DNA from: Mycobacterium sp.
Lineage (GTDB): Bacteria; Actinomycetota; Actinomycetes; Mycobacteriales; Mycobacteriaceae
DNA: 64,000 nucleotides
Direction: 5' to 3'
NCBI RefSeq assembly: GCF_004298145.1
Contig: NZ_SCRH01000052.1
Coordinates: 62,001 to 126,000, forward strand
Part shown: positions 20,564 through 29,796 of the stretch, in pieces
Layout: each line of letters begins with the position of its first letter
Numbering within the stretch: the stretch's first letter is position 1
Made by a program: the position numbers and the translations under genes
Notes under the pieces: model-generated
Told to the model about the DNA's origin: nothing
Databases searched by the model: none
Seen by the model: the letters and a program-made list of their open reading frames with translations, nothing else

Positions 20564-20610
20564 CAGTGGAGTCACGCTCGACGTCGAATGTGACTGTGGC
20601 GTCACACTCG
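20555..20610. repeat. Tandem double palindrome (L3b), geometry 10-6-10 / 4 nt / 10-6-10
   Basis: CGAGCGTGAC-agtgga-GTCACGCTCG-acgt-CGAATGTGAC-tgtggc-GTCACACTCG; contains the stop codon of the DUF559-type gene. Confidence 0.87.
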
Positions 20611-20617
20611 AGCCGTT

Positions 20618-20683
20618 GCCGCACACTCGGCGCACGCAGGCCGCACACTCGGCGCACGCAGGCCGCACACTCGGCGCAAGAAG
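20618..20683. repeat. 22-bp tandem repeat x3 (GCCGCACACTCGGCGCACGCAG)
   Basis: Units 20618-20639, 20640-20661, 20662-20683 (last with minor changes). Confidence 0.85.
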
Positions 20684-20707
20684 GGCGCAGGAAGGCCGGA
20701 GAGGCCC

Positions 20708-21568
20708 CTAGGCCGGAACCAACTCGACGCCGGAGAGCACCACGGCGTTGTCGCGCGAGGGCGCGACAACGCTGGCCAAAAAGCGGCCGCTCTCCTTCCA
20801 GATGCCGACCCTGAGCGTTTCGCCGGGGAATGCGACCCCGGCGAAACGCGCGCCGTAGGCCGCCACCGCGCCGGTGTCACCGTCGAGCAGCGCGTCGGTG
20901 ATCGCCTTGCAGGTCATCCCGTACGTGCACAGCCCGTGCAGGATGGGCTGGGAAAAGCCTGCGGCAGCGGCGAATTCGGGGTCCGAGTGCAGCGGGTTGC
21001 GGTCGCCGCACAGCCGGTAGAGCAGCGCCTGCTGCGGCAGGATCGGCACGTCGACCTCGAGATCGGGAGCCCGGTCGGGCGCGGCGTCCGACGTTGACGG
21101 GCCGCGCTCACCACCGAAGCCGCCTTCGCCGCGGGCGAAGATCGACCGTCGCTGTGTCCACAACAGCGTGCCGTCGGGCGCGGTCACCTGCGTCTCACTC
21201 CAGATCACCGCTGCCTTGCCCTTGTCCCAGATGTCCGTGAACCGGGTGACGGCCTTGCCCGAGCCCGACGGCGGCAGCGGCGCGGGCGCCTCGACCCGCT
21301 CGCTGGCGTGCAGCACCTTGCCCAGCTCGATGTCGATGCCCGGGAACCGTACGGTCGGCGGTTTCGTGGCGTGGAAGGTCGCGGCCACGTTGCCGAACGT
21401 GGGTAGCACCTGCGGGGTGTCGTCGATCAGGTAGCGAAGCTCTCGCGGATCCATCGGATCTGCGCCCGCGCCGAGTCCGAGGTGGTAGAGCTGCACATCA
21501 CTACTGACCCAAGAGAATTCGATGGGATCCAGCTCGGCATTCAGCGCGACGTCTACGTCGATTGGCAT
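20708..21568 (-). CDS. hsd4B: MaoC-family 2-enoyl-CoA hydratase (Rv3538/Hsd4B-like)
   Basis: MPIDVDVALNAELDPIEFSWVSSDVQLYHLGLGAGADPMDPRELRYLIDD; hydratase-2 motif YRLCGDRNPLHSDPEFAAAAGFSQPILHGLCTYG. Confidence 0.85.
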   Translation of the reverse strand: MPIDVDVALNAELDPIEFSWVSSDVQLYHLGLGAGADPMDPRELRYLIDDTPQVLPTFGNVAATFHATKPPTVRFPGIDIELGKVLHASERVEAPAPLPPSGSGKAVTRFTDIWDKGKAAVIWSETQVTAPDGTLLWTQRRSIFARGEGGFGGERGPSTSDAAPDRAPDLEVDVPILPQQALLYRLCGDRNPLHSDPEFAAAAGFSQPILHGLCTYGMTCKAITDALLDGDTGAVAAYGARFAGVAFPGETLRVGIWKESGRFLASVVAPSRDNAVVLSGVELVPA

Positions 21569-21573
21569 TTCGG

Positions 21574-23277
21574 TTACCTTTCCCCGGCTCCGCCGGCAAT
21601 GTGCAATGCCGCCAGGTAGCCGAACGTCATCGCCGGGCCGATGGTGCCACCCGGGCCGGGGTAGGTGTGGCCCATGACCGGGGCACTGACATTGCCTGCG
21701 GCGTAAAGGCCTTCGATGATACTGCCATCGTCGCGCAGCGCCCGGCCATGGACATCCGTGCGGATACCGCCCTTGGTACCCAGGTCGCCGGGCACCATCT
21801 TGGCGGCGTAGTACGGTGCGCGACTGATCTCGCCGAGGTTGGGATTCGGCTTGTTGGTCGGGTCCCCGTAGTACCTGTCGTAGGCGCTCTCGCCGCGCTG
21901 GAAGTCCAGATCGATACCGGAGCGCGCGAAACCGTTGAAACGCTCGACGGTGGCGGCGAATTCGCTCACCGGAAGACCGGCCTGCTGCGCCAGCTCCGAA
22001 AGTGTGTCGGCCACGATGATGACGCCGGACTCCAGCCACTTACGCGGAATACGTTGTCCGGGCTGTAATCCCGCGAAGATGTAGCGGTCCCGGTACTGCT
22101 GGTCGAATACCAGCCATGCGGGGATGTTCTCGCCGGGCCCGGGGCCCTGACCGTATTCACCGCCATACATGTGATGGCAGGCTTCGACGTAGGGCATCGA
22201 TTCGTTCATGAACCGCTTGCCCGACATGTTGACGATGATCGACCCGGGCGAGTTGCGCTCGGACAACGCGAACCACGGTGCACCCACCAGCGGGACGGTC
22301 GGGCCCCACCAGGCGTCTTCCATGATGTCCAAGGCGGCGCCGAGCTTTTCGCCCGCCAGAATCCCGTCACCGGTGTTGGCCGTCGCGCCGACCGTCCACT
22401 CGGTGCTGATCGGCGCGCGCTGGTATTTGACCCGCATCTGTTCGTTGTGCTCGAACCCGCCCGACGCCAGGATCACCCCGCGCCGGGCCAGGATCAGCCG
22501 GGGCTCATCCGATGCCTGCTCCGTTCCGGGCGCTTCGGCGTGCGTTACAAAGACGCCGCGCACCACACCGTCTTCGACGTACAGGTCGGTGAGCGCGGTG
22601 TCGAGCACGACCGGAACCCCGGCGTGTTGCAGCCCGATCCGCAGCGGCCCGATCAGCGCCCGTCCCATGCCGACGAGGTTCTTACCGGTCGCCTTGGCCC
22701 ACATTGTGCGGGCGCCGACCTTCAGGCTGCGCAGCACGCCCCGGGGGTGGCGCTTCAGCTGGTTCAACCGCACGTAATCCTGTTGCATCACCACGACGTT
22801 GAGCGGCACTTTGCCGTACGCGGGCTCCAGGCCGGACTCATCGGCGCCGAGCTTGCGGGCGTTGAACGGCTTCGGCTCGATCGACCGGCCCTCCGCGCGG
22901 CCGCCCGGCGACTCGGGGTAGTAGTCGGAGTAACGCGGCACCCAGCACATCTTCAACGGTGTGTGCTTCAGCACGAAAGACAACATCTCGGGCCCGCGCT
23001 CGAGGTAGGTATCGATGCGCTCCGGCTCGACGACGCTGCCGATGATTCCGTGCAGATAGGTGCGGGCCGCTTCGGCGGTGTCCTTGACCCCGTCACGCTT
23101 GAGCACTTCGTTATTTGGGATCCAAACGCCGCCGCCCGACCGTGCGGTCGAGCCTCCGAAGTGGGGGGCCTTTTCGATGACTATGGTGGAAAGACCCCGG
23201 TGAGCGGCGGTAAGGGCGGCCACCATGCCGGCTCCACCGCTCCCGACCACGACGACGTCGTACTCCTGCGCTGACAT
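21574..23277 (-). CDS. kstD: 3-ketosteroid-delta1-dehydrogenase KstD
   Basis: N-terminal FAD motif YDVVVVGSGGAGMVAALTAAHRGLSTIVIEKAPHFGGSTARSGGGVWIPNN. Confidence 0.92.
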   Translation of the reverse strand: MSAQEYDVVVVGSGGAGMVAALTAAHRGLSTIVIEKAPHFGGSTARSGGGVWIPNNEVLKRDGVKDTAEAARTYLHGIIGSVVEPERIDTYLERGPEMLSFVLKHTPLKMCWVPRYSDYYPESPGGRAEGRSIEPKPFNARKLGADESGLEPAYGKVPLNVVVMQQDYVRLNQLKRHPRGVLRSLKVGARTMWAKATGKNLVGMGRALIGPLRIGLQHAGVPVVLDTALTDLYVEDGVVRGVFVTHAEAPGTEQASDEPRLILARRGVILASGGFEHNEQMRVKYQRAPISTEWTVGATANTGDGILAGEKLGAALDIMEDAWWGPTVPLVGAPWFALSERNSPGSIIVNMSGKRFMNESMPYVEACHHMYGGEYGQGPGPGENIPAWLVFDQQYRDRYIFAGLQPGQRIPRKWLESGVIIVADTLSELAQQAGLPVSEFAATVERFNGFARSGIDLDFQRGESAYDRYYGDPTNKPNPNLGEISRAPYYAAKMVPGDLGTKGGIRTDVHGRALRDDGSIIEGLYAAGNVSAPVMGHTYPGPGGTIGPAMTFGYLAALHIAGGAGER

Positions 23278-23278
23278 G

Positions 23279-23292
23279 TAGAACACGTTATA
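23279..23292. promoter_or_regulatory. KstR-type operator (TAGAACACGTTATA)
   Basis: Between divergent kstD and hsaE. Confidence 0.8.
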
Positions 23293-23348
23293 GAATTGCC
23301 CGGGGCGGCCGCTACTGGGCCGGCCGACCGTACGAGGAGAGTTTGAAA

Positions 23349-24134
23349 ATGCTCAGTGTTGTCACCCGCGACGAGCTCGCTGCCGACTTGGCGCAGGCCG
23401 AGCGGAGCGGTGAGCCGATCGCCCCGTTGACTGCCGCCTATCCGGACATCGACGTCGTCGACGCGTATGAGATTCAGCTGATCAATATTCGTCAGCGGGT
23501 CGCCGAGGGTGCCCGGGTGCTGGGGCACAAGGTGGGGCTGTCGTCGTTGGCCATCCAGCAGATGATGGGGGTCGACGAGCCGGATTACGGGCATTTGCTC
23601 GACGACATGCAGTTGTTCGAAGACACCCCGGTCAAGGCGAACCGCTACCTGTACCCCCGGGTCGAGGTCGAGGTCGGTTTCGTCTTGAACGCGGACCTGC
23701 CGGGTGCGGGCTGCACCGAGGACGACGTGCTGGCGGTGACCGAGGCGTTGGTCCCGTCCATCGAGCTGATCGATACCCGCATCACCGACTGGCAGATCGG
23801 ATTGTGCGACACCATCGCCGACAACGCCTCGTCGGCCGGTTTCGTGCTGGGACAGGCGCGCGTTTCCCCCCGCGACATCGACGTCAAGGGGATCGACGCG
23901 GTGCTGCGCTGCAACGGTGAGGTCGTCGCGCAGGGCCGTACCGATGCGGTGCTGGGCAACCCGGTCACCGCGGTGGCCTGGCTGGCGCGCAAGGTGGACG
24001 GCTTCGGCGTGCGGTTGCGCAAGGGTGACGTGGTGCTGCCCGGATCGTGCACGAAAGCGATCGACGCACACCCGGGCGACAACTTCGTCGCCGACTTCGC
24101 GGGCCTCGGTTCGGTGCGTCTATCGTTCGAATAG
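23349..24134 (+). CDS. hsaE: 2-hydroxypentadienoate hydratase HsaE
   Basis: MLSVVTRDELAADLAQAERSG..., VLGHKVGLSSLAIQQMMGVDEPDYGHL; fumarylacetoacetase/hydratase family. Confidence 0.9.
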   Translation: MLSVVTRDELAADLAQAERSGEPIAPLTAAYPDIDVVDAYEIQLINIRQRVAEGARVLGHKVGLSSLAIQQMMGVDEPDYGHLLDDMQLFEDTPVKANRYLYPRVEVEVGFVLNADLPGAGCTEDDVLAVTEALVPSIELIDTRITDWQIGLCDTIADNASSAGFVLGQARVSPRDIDVKGIDAVLRCNGEVVAQGRTDAVLGNPVTAVAWLARKVDGFGVRLRKGDVVLPGSCTKAIDAHPGDNFVADFAGLGSVRLSFE

Positions 24135-24186
24135 GCTCGAATTAAATCGACTAACTTAAATCTCAGGAGCTTCGAAAAGGGGCATC

Positions 24187-25119
24187 ATGCCGGCTAAGGC
24201 GAGTGTGGCAATTGTCGGGTCGGGCAACATCAGCACCGACCTGCTGTACAAGCTGTTGCGATCGGAGTGGCTGGAGCCGCGCTGGATGGTCGGCATCGAC
24301 CCGGACAGTGAGGGCCTGGCGCGGGCCCGCAAGCTGGGCTTGGAGACCACCCACGAGGGGGTGGACTGGCTGTTGGCGCAGTCGGAGAAGCCCGATCTGG
24401 TGTTCGAGGCCACCAGCGCCTACGTGCACCGCGACGCGGCCCCCAAGTACGAGGCCGCCGGCATCCGGGCCATCGACCTGACGCCGGCCGCGGTGGGCCC
24501 CGCGGTGATCCCGCCGGCCAACCTGCGCCAGCATTTGGATGCGCCCAACGTCAACATGATCACCTGTGGCGGGCAGGCCACCATCCCGATCGTGTTTGCG
24601 GTCTCGCGTGCGGTGGCCGACCTCGGTGGCGTGCCCTATGCCGAGATCGTCGCCTCGGTGGCCTCGCTGTCGGCAGGGCCGGGCACCCGGGCCAACATCG
24701 ACGAGTTCACCAAGACCACCAGCAGGGGTGTGGAGACCATCGGCGGCGCCAAGCGGGGCAAGGCGATCATCATCTTGAACCCGGCCGACCCGCCGATGAT
24801 CATGCGCGACACCATCTTTTGCGCCATTCCCGAGGACGCCGATCGGGACGCGATCGCCAAATCCATCCACGACGTGGTGGCCGAGGTGGCGACCTACGTG
24901 CCTGGCTACCGGCTGCTCAACGAACCCCAATTCGACGACCCGTCGATCAACTCCGGCGGCCAGGCCCTGGTCACCACGTTCGTCGAAGTCGAGGGCGCCG
25001 GCGATTACCTGCCCCCGTATGCGGGCAACCTGGACATCATGACCGCTGCGGCCACCAAGGTCGGTGAACAGATCGCCAAGGAATCCTTGACCGCGACGGC
25101 CCGAGGAGCCCAATCATGA
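24187..25119 (+). CDS. hsaG: Acetaldehyde dehydrogenase (acylating) HsaG
   Basis: [36 protein letters not shown]..., [19 protein letters not shown]. Confidence 0.92.
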   Translation: MPAKASVAIVGSGNISTDLLYKLLRSEWLEPRWMVGIDPDSEGLARARKLGLETTHEGVDWLLAQSEKPDLVFEATSAYVHRDAAPKYEAAGIRAIDLTPAAVGPAVIPPANLRQHLDAPNVNMITCGGQATIPIVFAVSRAVADLGGVPYAEIVASVASLSAGPGTRANIDEFTKTTSRGVETIGGAKRGKAIIILNPADPPMIMRDTIFCAIPEDADRDAIAKSIHDVVAEVATYVPGYRLLNEPQFDDPSINSGGQALVTTFVEVEGAGDYLPPYAGNLDIMTAAATKVGEQIAKESLTATARGAQS

Positions 25120-26171
25120 GTGACATCTTCTTCAACCCGGTGTGGGACGTCCGGATGACCGACACGTCGTTGCGGGACGGCTCCCATCACAAACGCCACC
25201 AGTTCACCGCCGACGAGGTCGGCGCGATCGTGGCCGCCCTGGATGCCGCGGGGGTGCCCGTCATCGAGGTCACCCACGGCGACGGCCTGGGCGGCTCGAG
25301 CTTCAACTACGGGTTCTCCAAGACCCCCGAGCAGGAGCTGATCAAGCTCGCCGCCGAGACCGCCAAAGAGGCGAAGATCGCCTTTTTGATGCTGCCCGGC
25401 GTGGGCACCAAGGAAGACATCAAAGAGGCCCAGAACAACGGCGGCTCGATCTGCCGGATCGCCACGCACTGCACCGAGGCCGACGTGTCGATCCAGCACT
25501 TCGGCCTGGCCCGCGAACTCGGCCTGGAAACCGTCGGGTTCTTGATGATGAGCCACACCATCTCGCCCGAGAAGCTGGCCGCCCAGGCCCGCATCATGGC
25601 CGACGCCGGCTGCCAGTGCGTCTACGTGGTCGATTCGGCCGGGGCGCTGGTTCTCGAAGGCGTGCGGGACCGGGTCGCCGCGCTGGTGGCCGAACTCGGC
25701 GACGACGCCCAGGTGGGCTTTCACGGGCATGAAAACCTCGGGCTCGGGGTGGCGAACAGTGTCGAGGCCGTGCGGGCCGGCGCCAAGCAGATCGACGGCT
25801 CCTGCCGCCGCTTCGGCGCCGGGGCGGGCAACGCCCCCGTCGAGGCACTGATCGGGGTGTTCGACAAGATCGGCGTCAAGACCGGCATCGACTTCTTCGA
25901 CATCGCCGACGCCGCCGAAGAGGTCGTCGCCCCCGCCATGCCCGCCGAGTGCCTGCTCGACCGCAACGCCCTGATCATGGGCTACTCCGGGGTCTACTCC
26001 AGCTTCCTCAAGCACGCCATCCGCCAGGGCGAGCGCTACGGCGTCCCGGCGCATGAGCTGCTGCACCGCGCCGGCCAGCGCAAACTCATCGGCGGCCAGG
26101 AGGACCAGCTCATCGACATCGCGCTCGAGATCAAGCGCGAGCAGGAGAGCGGCGCCGCGGCCTCGCGTTGA
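25116..26171 (+). CDS. hsaF: 4-hydroxy-2-oxovalerate aldolase HsaF
   Basis: [17 protein letters not shown]..., [18 protein letters not shown]. Confidence 0.92.
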   Translation: MSDIFFNPVWDVRMTDTSLRDGSHHKRHQFTADEVGAIVAALDAAGVPVIEVTHGDGLGGSSFNYGFSKTPEQELIKLAAETAKEAKIAFLMLPGVGTKEDIKEAQNNGGSICRIATHCTEADVSIQHFGLARELGLETVGFLMMSHTISPEKLAAQARIMADAGCQCVYVVDSAGALVLEGVRDRVAALVAELGDDAQVGFHGHENLGLGVANSVEAVRAGAKQIDGSCRRFGAGAGNAPVEALIGVFDKIGVKTGIDFFDIADAAEEVVAPAMPAECLLDRNALIMGYSGVYSSFLKHAIRQGERYGVPAHELLHRAGQRKLIGGQEDQLIDIALEIKREQESGAAASR

Positions 26172-26233
26172 CCCGCCGTTTCCGGGGCGGCAGGCACAGG
26201 CCAGGCAAAGCTACCGCGCGTAGCCTGGTACGC

Positions 26234-26545
26234 ATGAGCACATCCAACGCAGTCGGCGCTCGTCGCCGCGGACTGTTCGGCCTGCTCGCCGGGGGGCTAT
26301 TGACCGTGACCGCCGCGACGGTGATCGCGCTGCCCCTGGCGACCACGGCCAGCGCCAGTCCTCCGTGCGATCAGACCGTCGGTAATTCCATCGACTCGTA
26401 CCTGCAGAAGCACCCGGACCTGCACCAGCAACTGCAGGCGAAATCCCAGGCCGAGGGCGGCAACGGCAACGTCATGGACTACCTGAACCGGCATCCCGAC
26501 GTGCGGCAGCATCTGATCGACCTGTCGCAGCAGTGCGCACCCTAG
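26234..26545 (+). CDS. Small secreted MHB-type (hemophore-like) heme-binding protein
   Basis: 103 aa: signal peptide (LLAGGLLTVTAATVIALPLATTASA), then CDQTVGNSIDSYLQKHPDLHQQL...YLNRHPDVRQHLIDLSQQC. Confidence 0.65.
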   Translation: MSTSNAVGARRRGLFGLLAGGLLTVTAATVIALPLATTASASPPCDQTVGNSIDSYLQKHPDLHQQLQAKSQAEGGNGNVMDYLNRHPDVRQHLIDLSQQCAP

Positions 26546-26609
26546 CGAATCTGCGTCGTCTTTGAACCCCGCGGCCGACGCGCGGGAACGTTGGCCATTG
26601 ACGAAAAAG

Positions 26610-26623
26610 TAGAACACGTTCTA
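26610..26623. promoter_or_regulatory. KstR-type operator (TAGAACACGTTCTA), perfect palindrome
   Basis: Upstream of the Rv3531c/Rv3530c/Rv3529c-like genes. Confidence 0.88.
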
Positions 26624-26633
26624 GCGTCTAGGC

Positions 26634-27761
26634 GTGTTCTCTGATCCTCTCACCTCCGCGATCGCCGAGGCCGAAGAACTTGTCGCCGCCGCACCGCACA
26701 TCGAGACCGAAGCCGACCTGCTCGAAGGACTCCAATATCTCGCCGGGTGTATCGCGGCGTGCACGCATCTGGCCTTCGACTACGACCGCGACCACCCCTT
26801 CCTGCAGTCGGGCACCGGGCCGTTCACCAAGATGGGCCTGGACAACCCCGACACGCTGTACTTCGGGACCCGGGTGCACGCCGACCACGATTACGTCGTC
26901 ACCGGCCGGCGCGGCACCACCACCGACCTGAGTTTCCAGTTGCTGGGTGGCGAGTACACCGACGACAACGTGCCCGCCAGCCAGGCCGCGTTCGACGACC
27001 GGGAGCTGCAGATCGCCGCCGACGGCAGCTTCGAGTGGCGGGTGCGACCGACCAGCCCCGGACAGCTGGTCATCCGCGAGGTGTACGGCGACTGGGCGGC
27101 GCAGCGTGGCACGCTGGCGATTTCCCGGCTGGACACCGCGGGCACCGCCCCGCCGCCGCTCACTCGCACAACCATCGAAAAGCGTTTTGCCACAGCCGGA
27201 AAGCAACTTGTGAACCGGGTAAAGACGTGGCTGCAGTTCCCGCAGTGGTTCTATTTCAACATCCCGGTCAACACGATGGTCGCACCCCGGTTGACGCCCG
27301 GCGGGCTGGCGACCCAGTACTCGTCGGTCGGGCACTACGAGCTGCGGCCCGACCAGGCGCTGGTGATCACCATCCCGGTCACCGACGCTCCCTACCTCGG
27401 GTTCCAGCTGGGCAGCCTGTGGTACATCTCGCTGGACTACATCAACCACCAGACGTCGCTGAACAACACTCAGGCGCAAGCGGATCCGGACGGCAAGGTG
27501 CGCATCGTCGTCGCCGACCAGAACCCCGGCGTGACCAACTGGGTGGAGACGCTCGGGCATCGGAAGGGCATCTTGCAGTTCCGCTGGCAGCGGGTGTCGC
27601 GTCAACTGACCGATGCCGACGGTCCCACCGTCGAGCTGGTCGACTGCGACGCCGTACCGGCAACGCTGCCGTATTTCGACCATAACAAAATTTCCGAGGA
27701 AGACTGGCGCGCGCGAATCGCCCTGCGTCATCAACAAATTCAGGCGAGGATGCTGGGATGA
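26634..27761 (+). CDS. DUF1214-type conserved protein (Rv3531c-like)
   Basis: 375 aa from GTG 26634; RTGTRVHADHDYVVTGRRGTT-type region; 11 nt after a KstR palindrome. Confidence 0.7.
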   Translation: MFSDPLTSAIAEAEELVAAAPHIETEADLLEGLQYLAGCIAACTHLAFDYDRDHPFLQSGTGPFTKMGLDNPDTLYFGTRVHADHDYVVTGRRGTTTDLSFQLLGGEYTDDNVPASQAAFDDRELQIAADGSFEWRVRPTSPGQLVIREVYGDWAAQRGTLAISRLDTAGTAPPPLTRTTIEKRFATAGKQLVNRVKTWLQFPQWFYFNIPVNTMVAPRLTPGGLATQYSSVGHYELRPDQALVITIPVTDAPYLGFQLGSLWYISLDYINHQTSLNNTQAQADPDGKVRIVVADQNPGVTNWVETLGHRKGILQFRWQRVSRQLTDADGPTVELVDCDAVPATLPYFDHNKISEEDWRARIALRHQQIQARMLG

Positions 27762-28540
27762 CGAAGTTGCTCGATGGCAAGGTTGTGGTGATCAGCGGCG
27801 TCGGCCCGGGTCTGGGTACGACGCTGGCGCACCGATGCGCGCGAGAGGGTGCCGACCTGGTGCTGGCGGCCCGCACGCCGGAACGCCTGGACGACGTCGC
27901 CAAGCAGATCGCCGACATCGGGGGCCGTGCGACGACGGTGCGCACCGATATCACCGATGACGGCCAGGTGAACCACCTCGTCGCCGCCACGCTGGACGCC
28001 TACGGCAAGGTCGACGTGCTGATCAACAACGCGTTCCGGGTGCCGTCGATGAAGCCGTTGGCCGGCACCACGTTTCAGCACATTCGCGACGCGATCGAAC
28101 TCAGCGCGCTCGGTGCGCTGCGGCTGATCCAGGGCTTTACCGAGGCGCTGGCGGAATCCAAGGGCTCGGTCGTGAACGTCAACTCCATGGTGATCCGGCA
28201 CTCACAAGCCAAGTACGGCGCATACAAGATGGCCAAATCTGCGCTACTGTCCATGTCGCAGTCGCTGGCCACCGAGCTCGGCGACCAGGGAATCCGCGTC
28301 AATTCCGTTGCGCCCGGATACATCTGGGGTGACACGTTGCAGGCCTACTTCAACCATCAGGCCAGCAAGTACGCCACCACGGCCGAGCAGATCTATGCGG
28401 CCACCGCGGCGAACTCCGACCTCAAGCGGCTGCCCACCGAGGACGAGGTCGCCTCGGCAATTTTGTTCATGGCCAGTGACTTGTCCAGCGGCATCACCGG
28501 ACAGACCCTGGACGTCAACTGCGGGGAGTATCACACCTGA
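27758..28540 (+). CDS. SDR-family oxidoreductase (Rv3530c-like)
   Basis: LDGKVVVISGVGPGLGTTLAHRCAREGADLVLAAR; NNAF, YGAYKMAK. Confidence 0.85.
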   Translation: MTKLLDGKVVVISGVGPGLGTTLAHRCAREGADLVLAARTPERLDDVAKQIADIGGRATTVRTDITDDGQVNHLVAATLDAYGKVDVLINNAFRVPSMKPLAGTTFQHIRDAIELSALGALRLIQGFTEALAESKGSVVNVNSMVIRHSQAKYGAYKMAKSALLSMSQSLATELGDQGIRVNSVAPGYIWGDTLQAYFNHQASKYATTAEQIYAATAANSDLKRLPTEDEVASAILFMASDLSSGITGQTLDVNCGEYHT

Positions 28541-28595
28541 TGATCGGCGCTGACGATGCAGGGCGCGGCGATGAGCAGGAGGCGGCGCGACAATG
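28541..28595 (+). repeat. MIRU-like pre-start element
   Basis: TGATCGGCGCTGACGATGCAGGGCGCGGCGATGAGCAGGAGGCGGCGCGACAATG resembles the 3761-3804 copy; begins right after the preceding stop and ends in the next ATG. Confidence 0.5.
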
Positions 28596-29738
28596 AGCGA
28601 TCGCACCGATATCGGTACCGTCGACGAGCTGCACGCATCGGCCACCAAGCTGACCGGGCTCGACGACTTCGGCGTCGACGACGACAACTATCGCGAAGCG
28701 CTTTCAGTGCTGCTGGACTCCTACCGGCGTGAAGCCGGCCTTACGGTGTTGGGCAGCAAGATGAATCGCTTCTTCCTGCGCGGCGCGCTGGTGGCCCGGT
28801 TGCTGTCCGAGGCATCGTGGAAGCAGTTCCCGCAGCACGCCGACGTCGCGATCGAACGCCCGATTTTCGTCACCGGACTGGTGCGCACCGGAACCACGGC
28901 GTTGCACCGTCTTCTGGGTGCCGACCCGGCGCATCAGGGCCTGCACATGTGGCTGGCCGAATTCCCGCAACCGCGTCCGCCGCGCGAGACGTGGGAGTCG
29001 CACCCGCTGTACCGCCAGCTCGACGCGCAATTCACCAAGCACCACCGGGACAACCCCGGCTACACCGGCCTGCATTTCATGGCCGCATACGAGCTGGAGG
29101 AGTGCTGGCAGCTGTTGCGGCAGTCGCTGCATTCGGTGTCCTATGAAACGCTGGCGCATCTCCCGACTTACGCGCACTGGCTGTCGGGGCAGGACTGGAC
29201 ACCGTCATATCGGCGGCACCGCAGGAACCTTCAGCTGATCGGGCTCAATGACGCCGACAAGCGGTGGGTGCTGAAAAATCCCAGCCACCTGTTCGCGTTG
29301 GACGCGTTGATGGCGACCTACCCCGACGCACTGGTGATCCAGACTCATCGACCGGTCGAAACGATCATGGCCTCGATGTGCTCGCTGGCGCAGCACACCG
29401 CCGAGGGATGGTCGACATCGTTCACCGGGGCCCAAATCGGTGCTGACGCAATGGAAACCTGGTCGCGAGGATTGGAGCGTTTCAACACCGCCCGAGCCAA
29501 ATACAGTCCCGCCCAGTTCTACGACGTCGACTACAGGGAACTGATCGCCGATCCGATGGGCACCGTGGCCGATGTCTACCGGCACTTCGGTCTGACACTG
29601 ACCGATGAGGCCAGAGCCGCCATGGAACGGACCCACGCCGACAGCCAGTCCGGTGAGCGCGCGCCGAAGCATTCCTACTCGCTGGCCGACTATGGCCTCA
29701 GTGTCGAGACGGTCAAGGAGCGCTTCGCCGGGCTGTGA
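28593..29738 (+). CDS. Sulfotransferase-family protein (Rv3529c-like)
   Basis: PIFVTGLVRTGTTALHRLL PAPS-loop-like motif; KNPSHLFALDALMATYPDALVIQTHRP. Confidence 0.82.
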   Translation: MSDRTDIGTVDELHASATKLTGLDDFGVDDDNYREALSVLLDSYRREAGLTVLGSKMNRFFLRGALVARLLSEASWKQFPQHADVAIERPIFVTGLVRTGTTALHRLLGADPAHQGLHMWLAEFPQPRPPRETWESHPLYRQLDAQFTKHHRDNPGYTGLHFMAAYELEECWQLLRQSLHSVSYETLAHLPTYAHWLSGQDWTPSYRRHRRNLQLIGLNDADKRWVLKNPSHLFALDALMATYPDALVIQTHRPVETIMASMCSLAQHTAEGWSTSFTGAQIGADAMETWSRGLERFNTARAKYSPAQFYDVDYRELIADPMGTVADVYRHFGLTLTDEARAAMERTHADSQSGERAPKHSYSLADYGLSVETVKERFAGL

Positions 29739-29796
29739 CCGCGGCGAGAGCGCAACTGGCGACACCTTTCCAAGTGGCGCCGACGGTACGCGGTGA

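Noticed and set aside
29739-29796. Possible hairpin between convergent sulfotransferase-like and Rv3527-like genes
   Set aside because: GGCGAC/GTGGCGCC pairing is short and does not match the CGARCGTG palindrome family.
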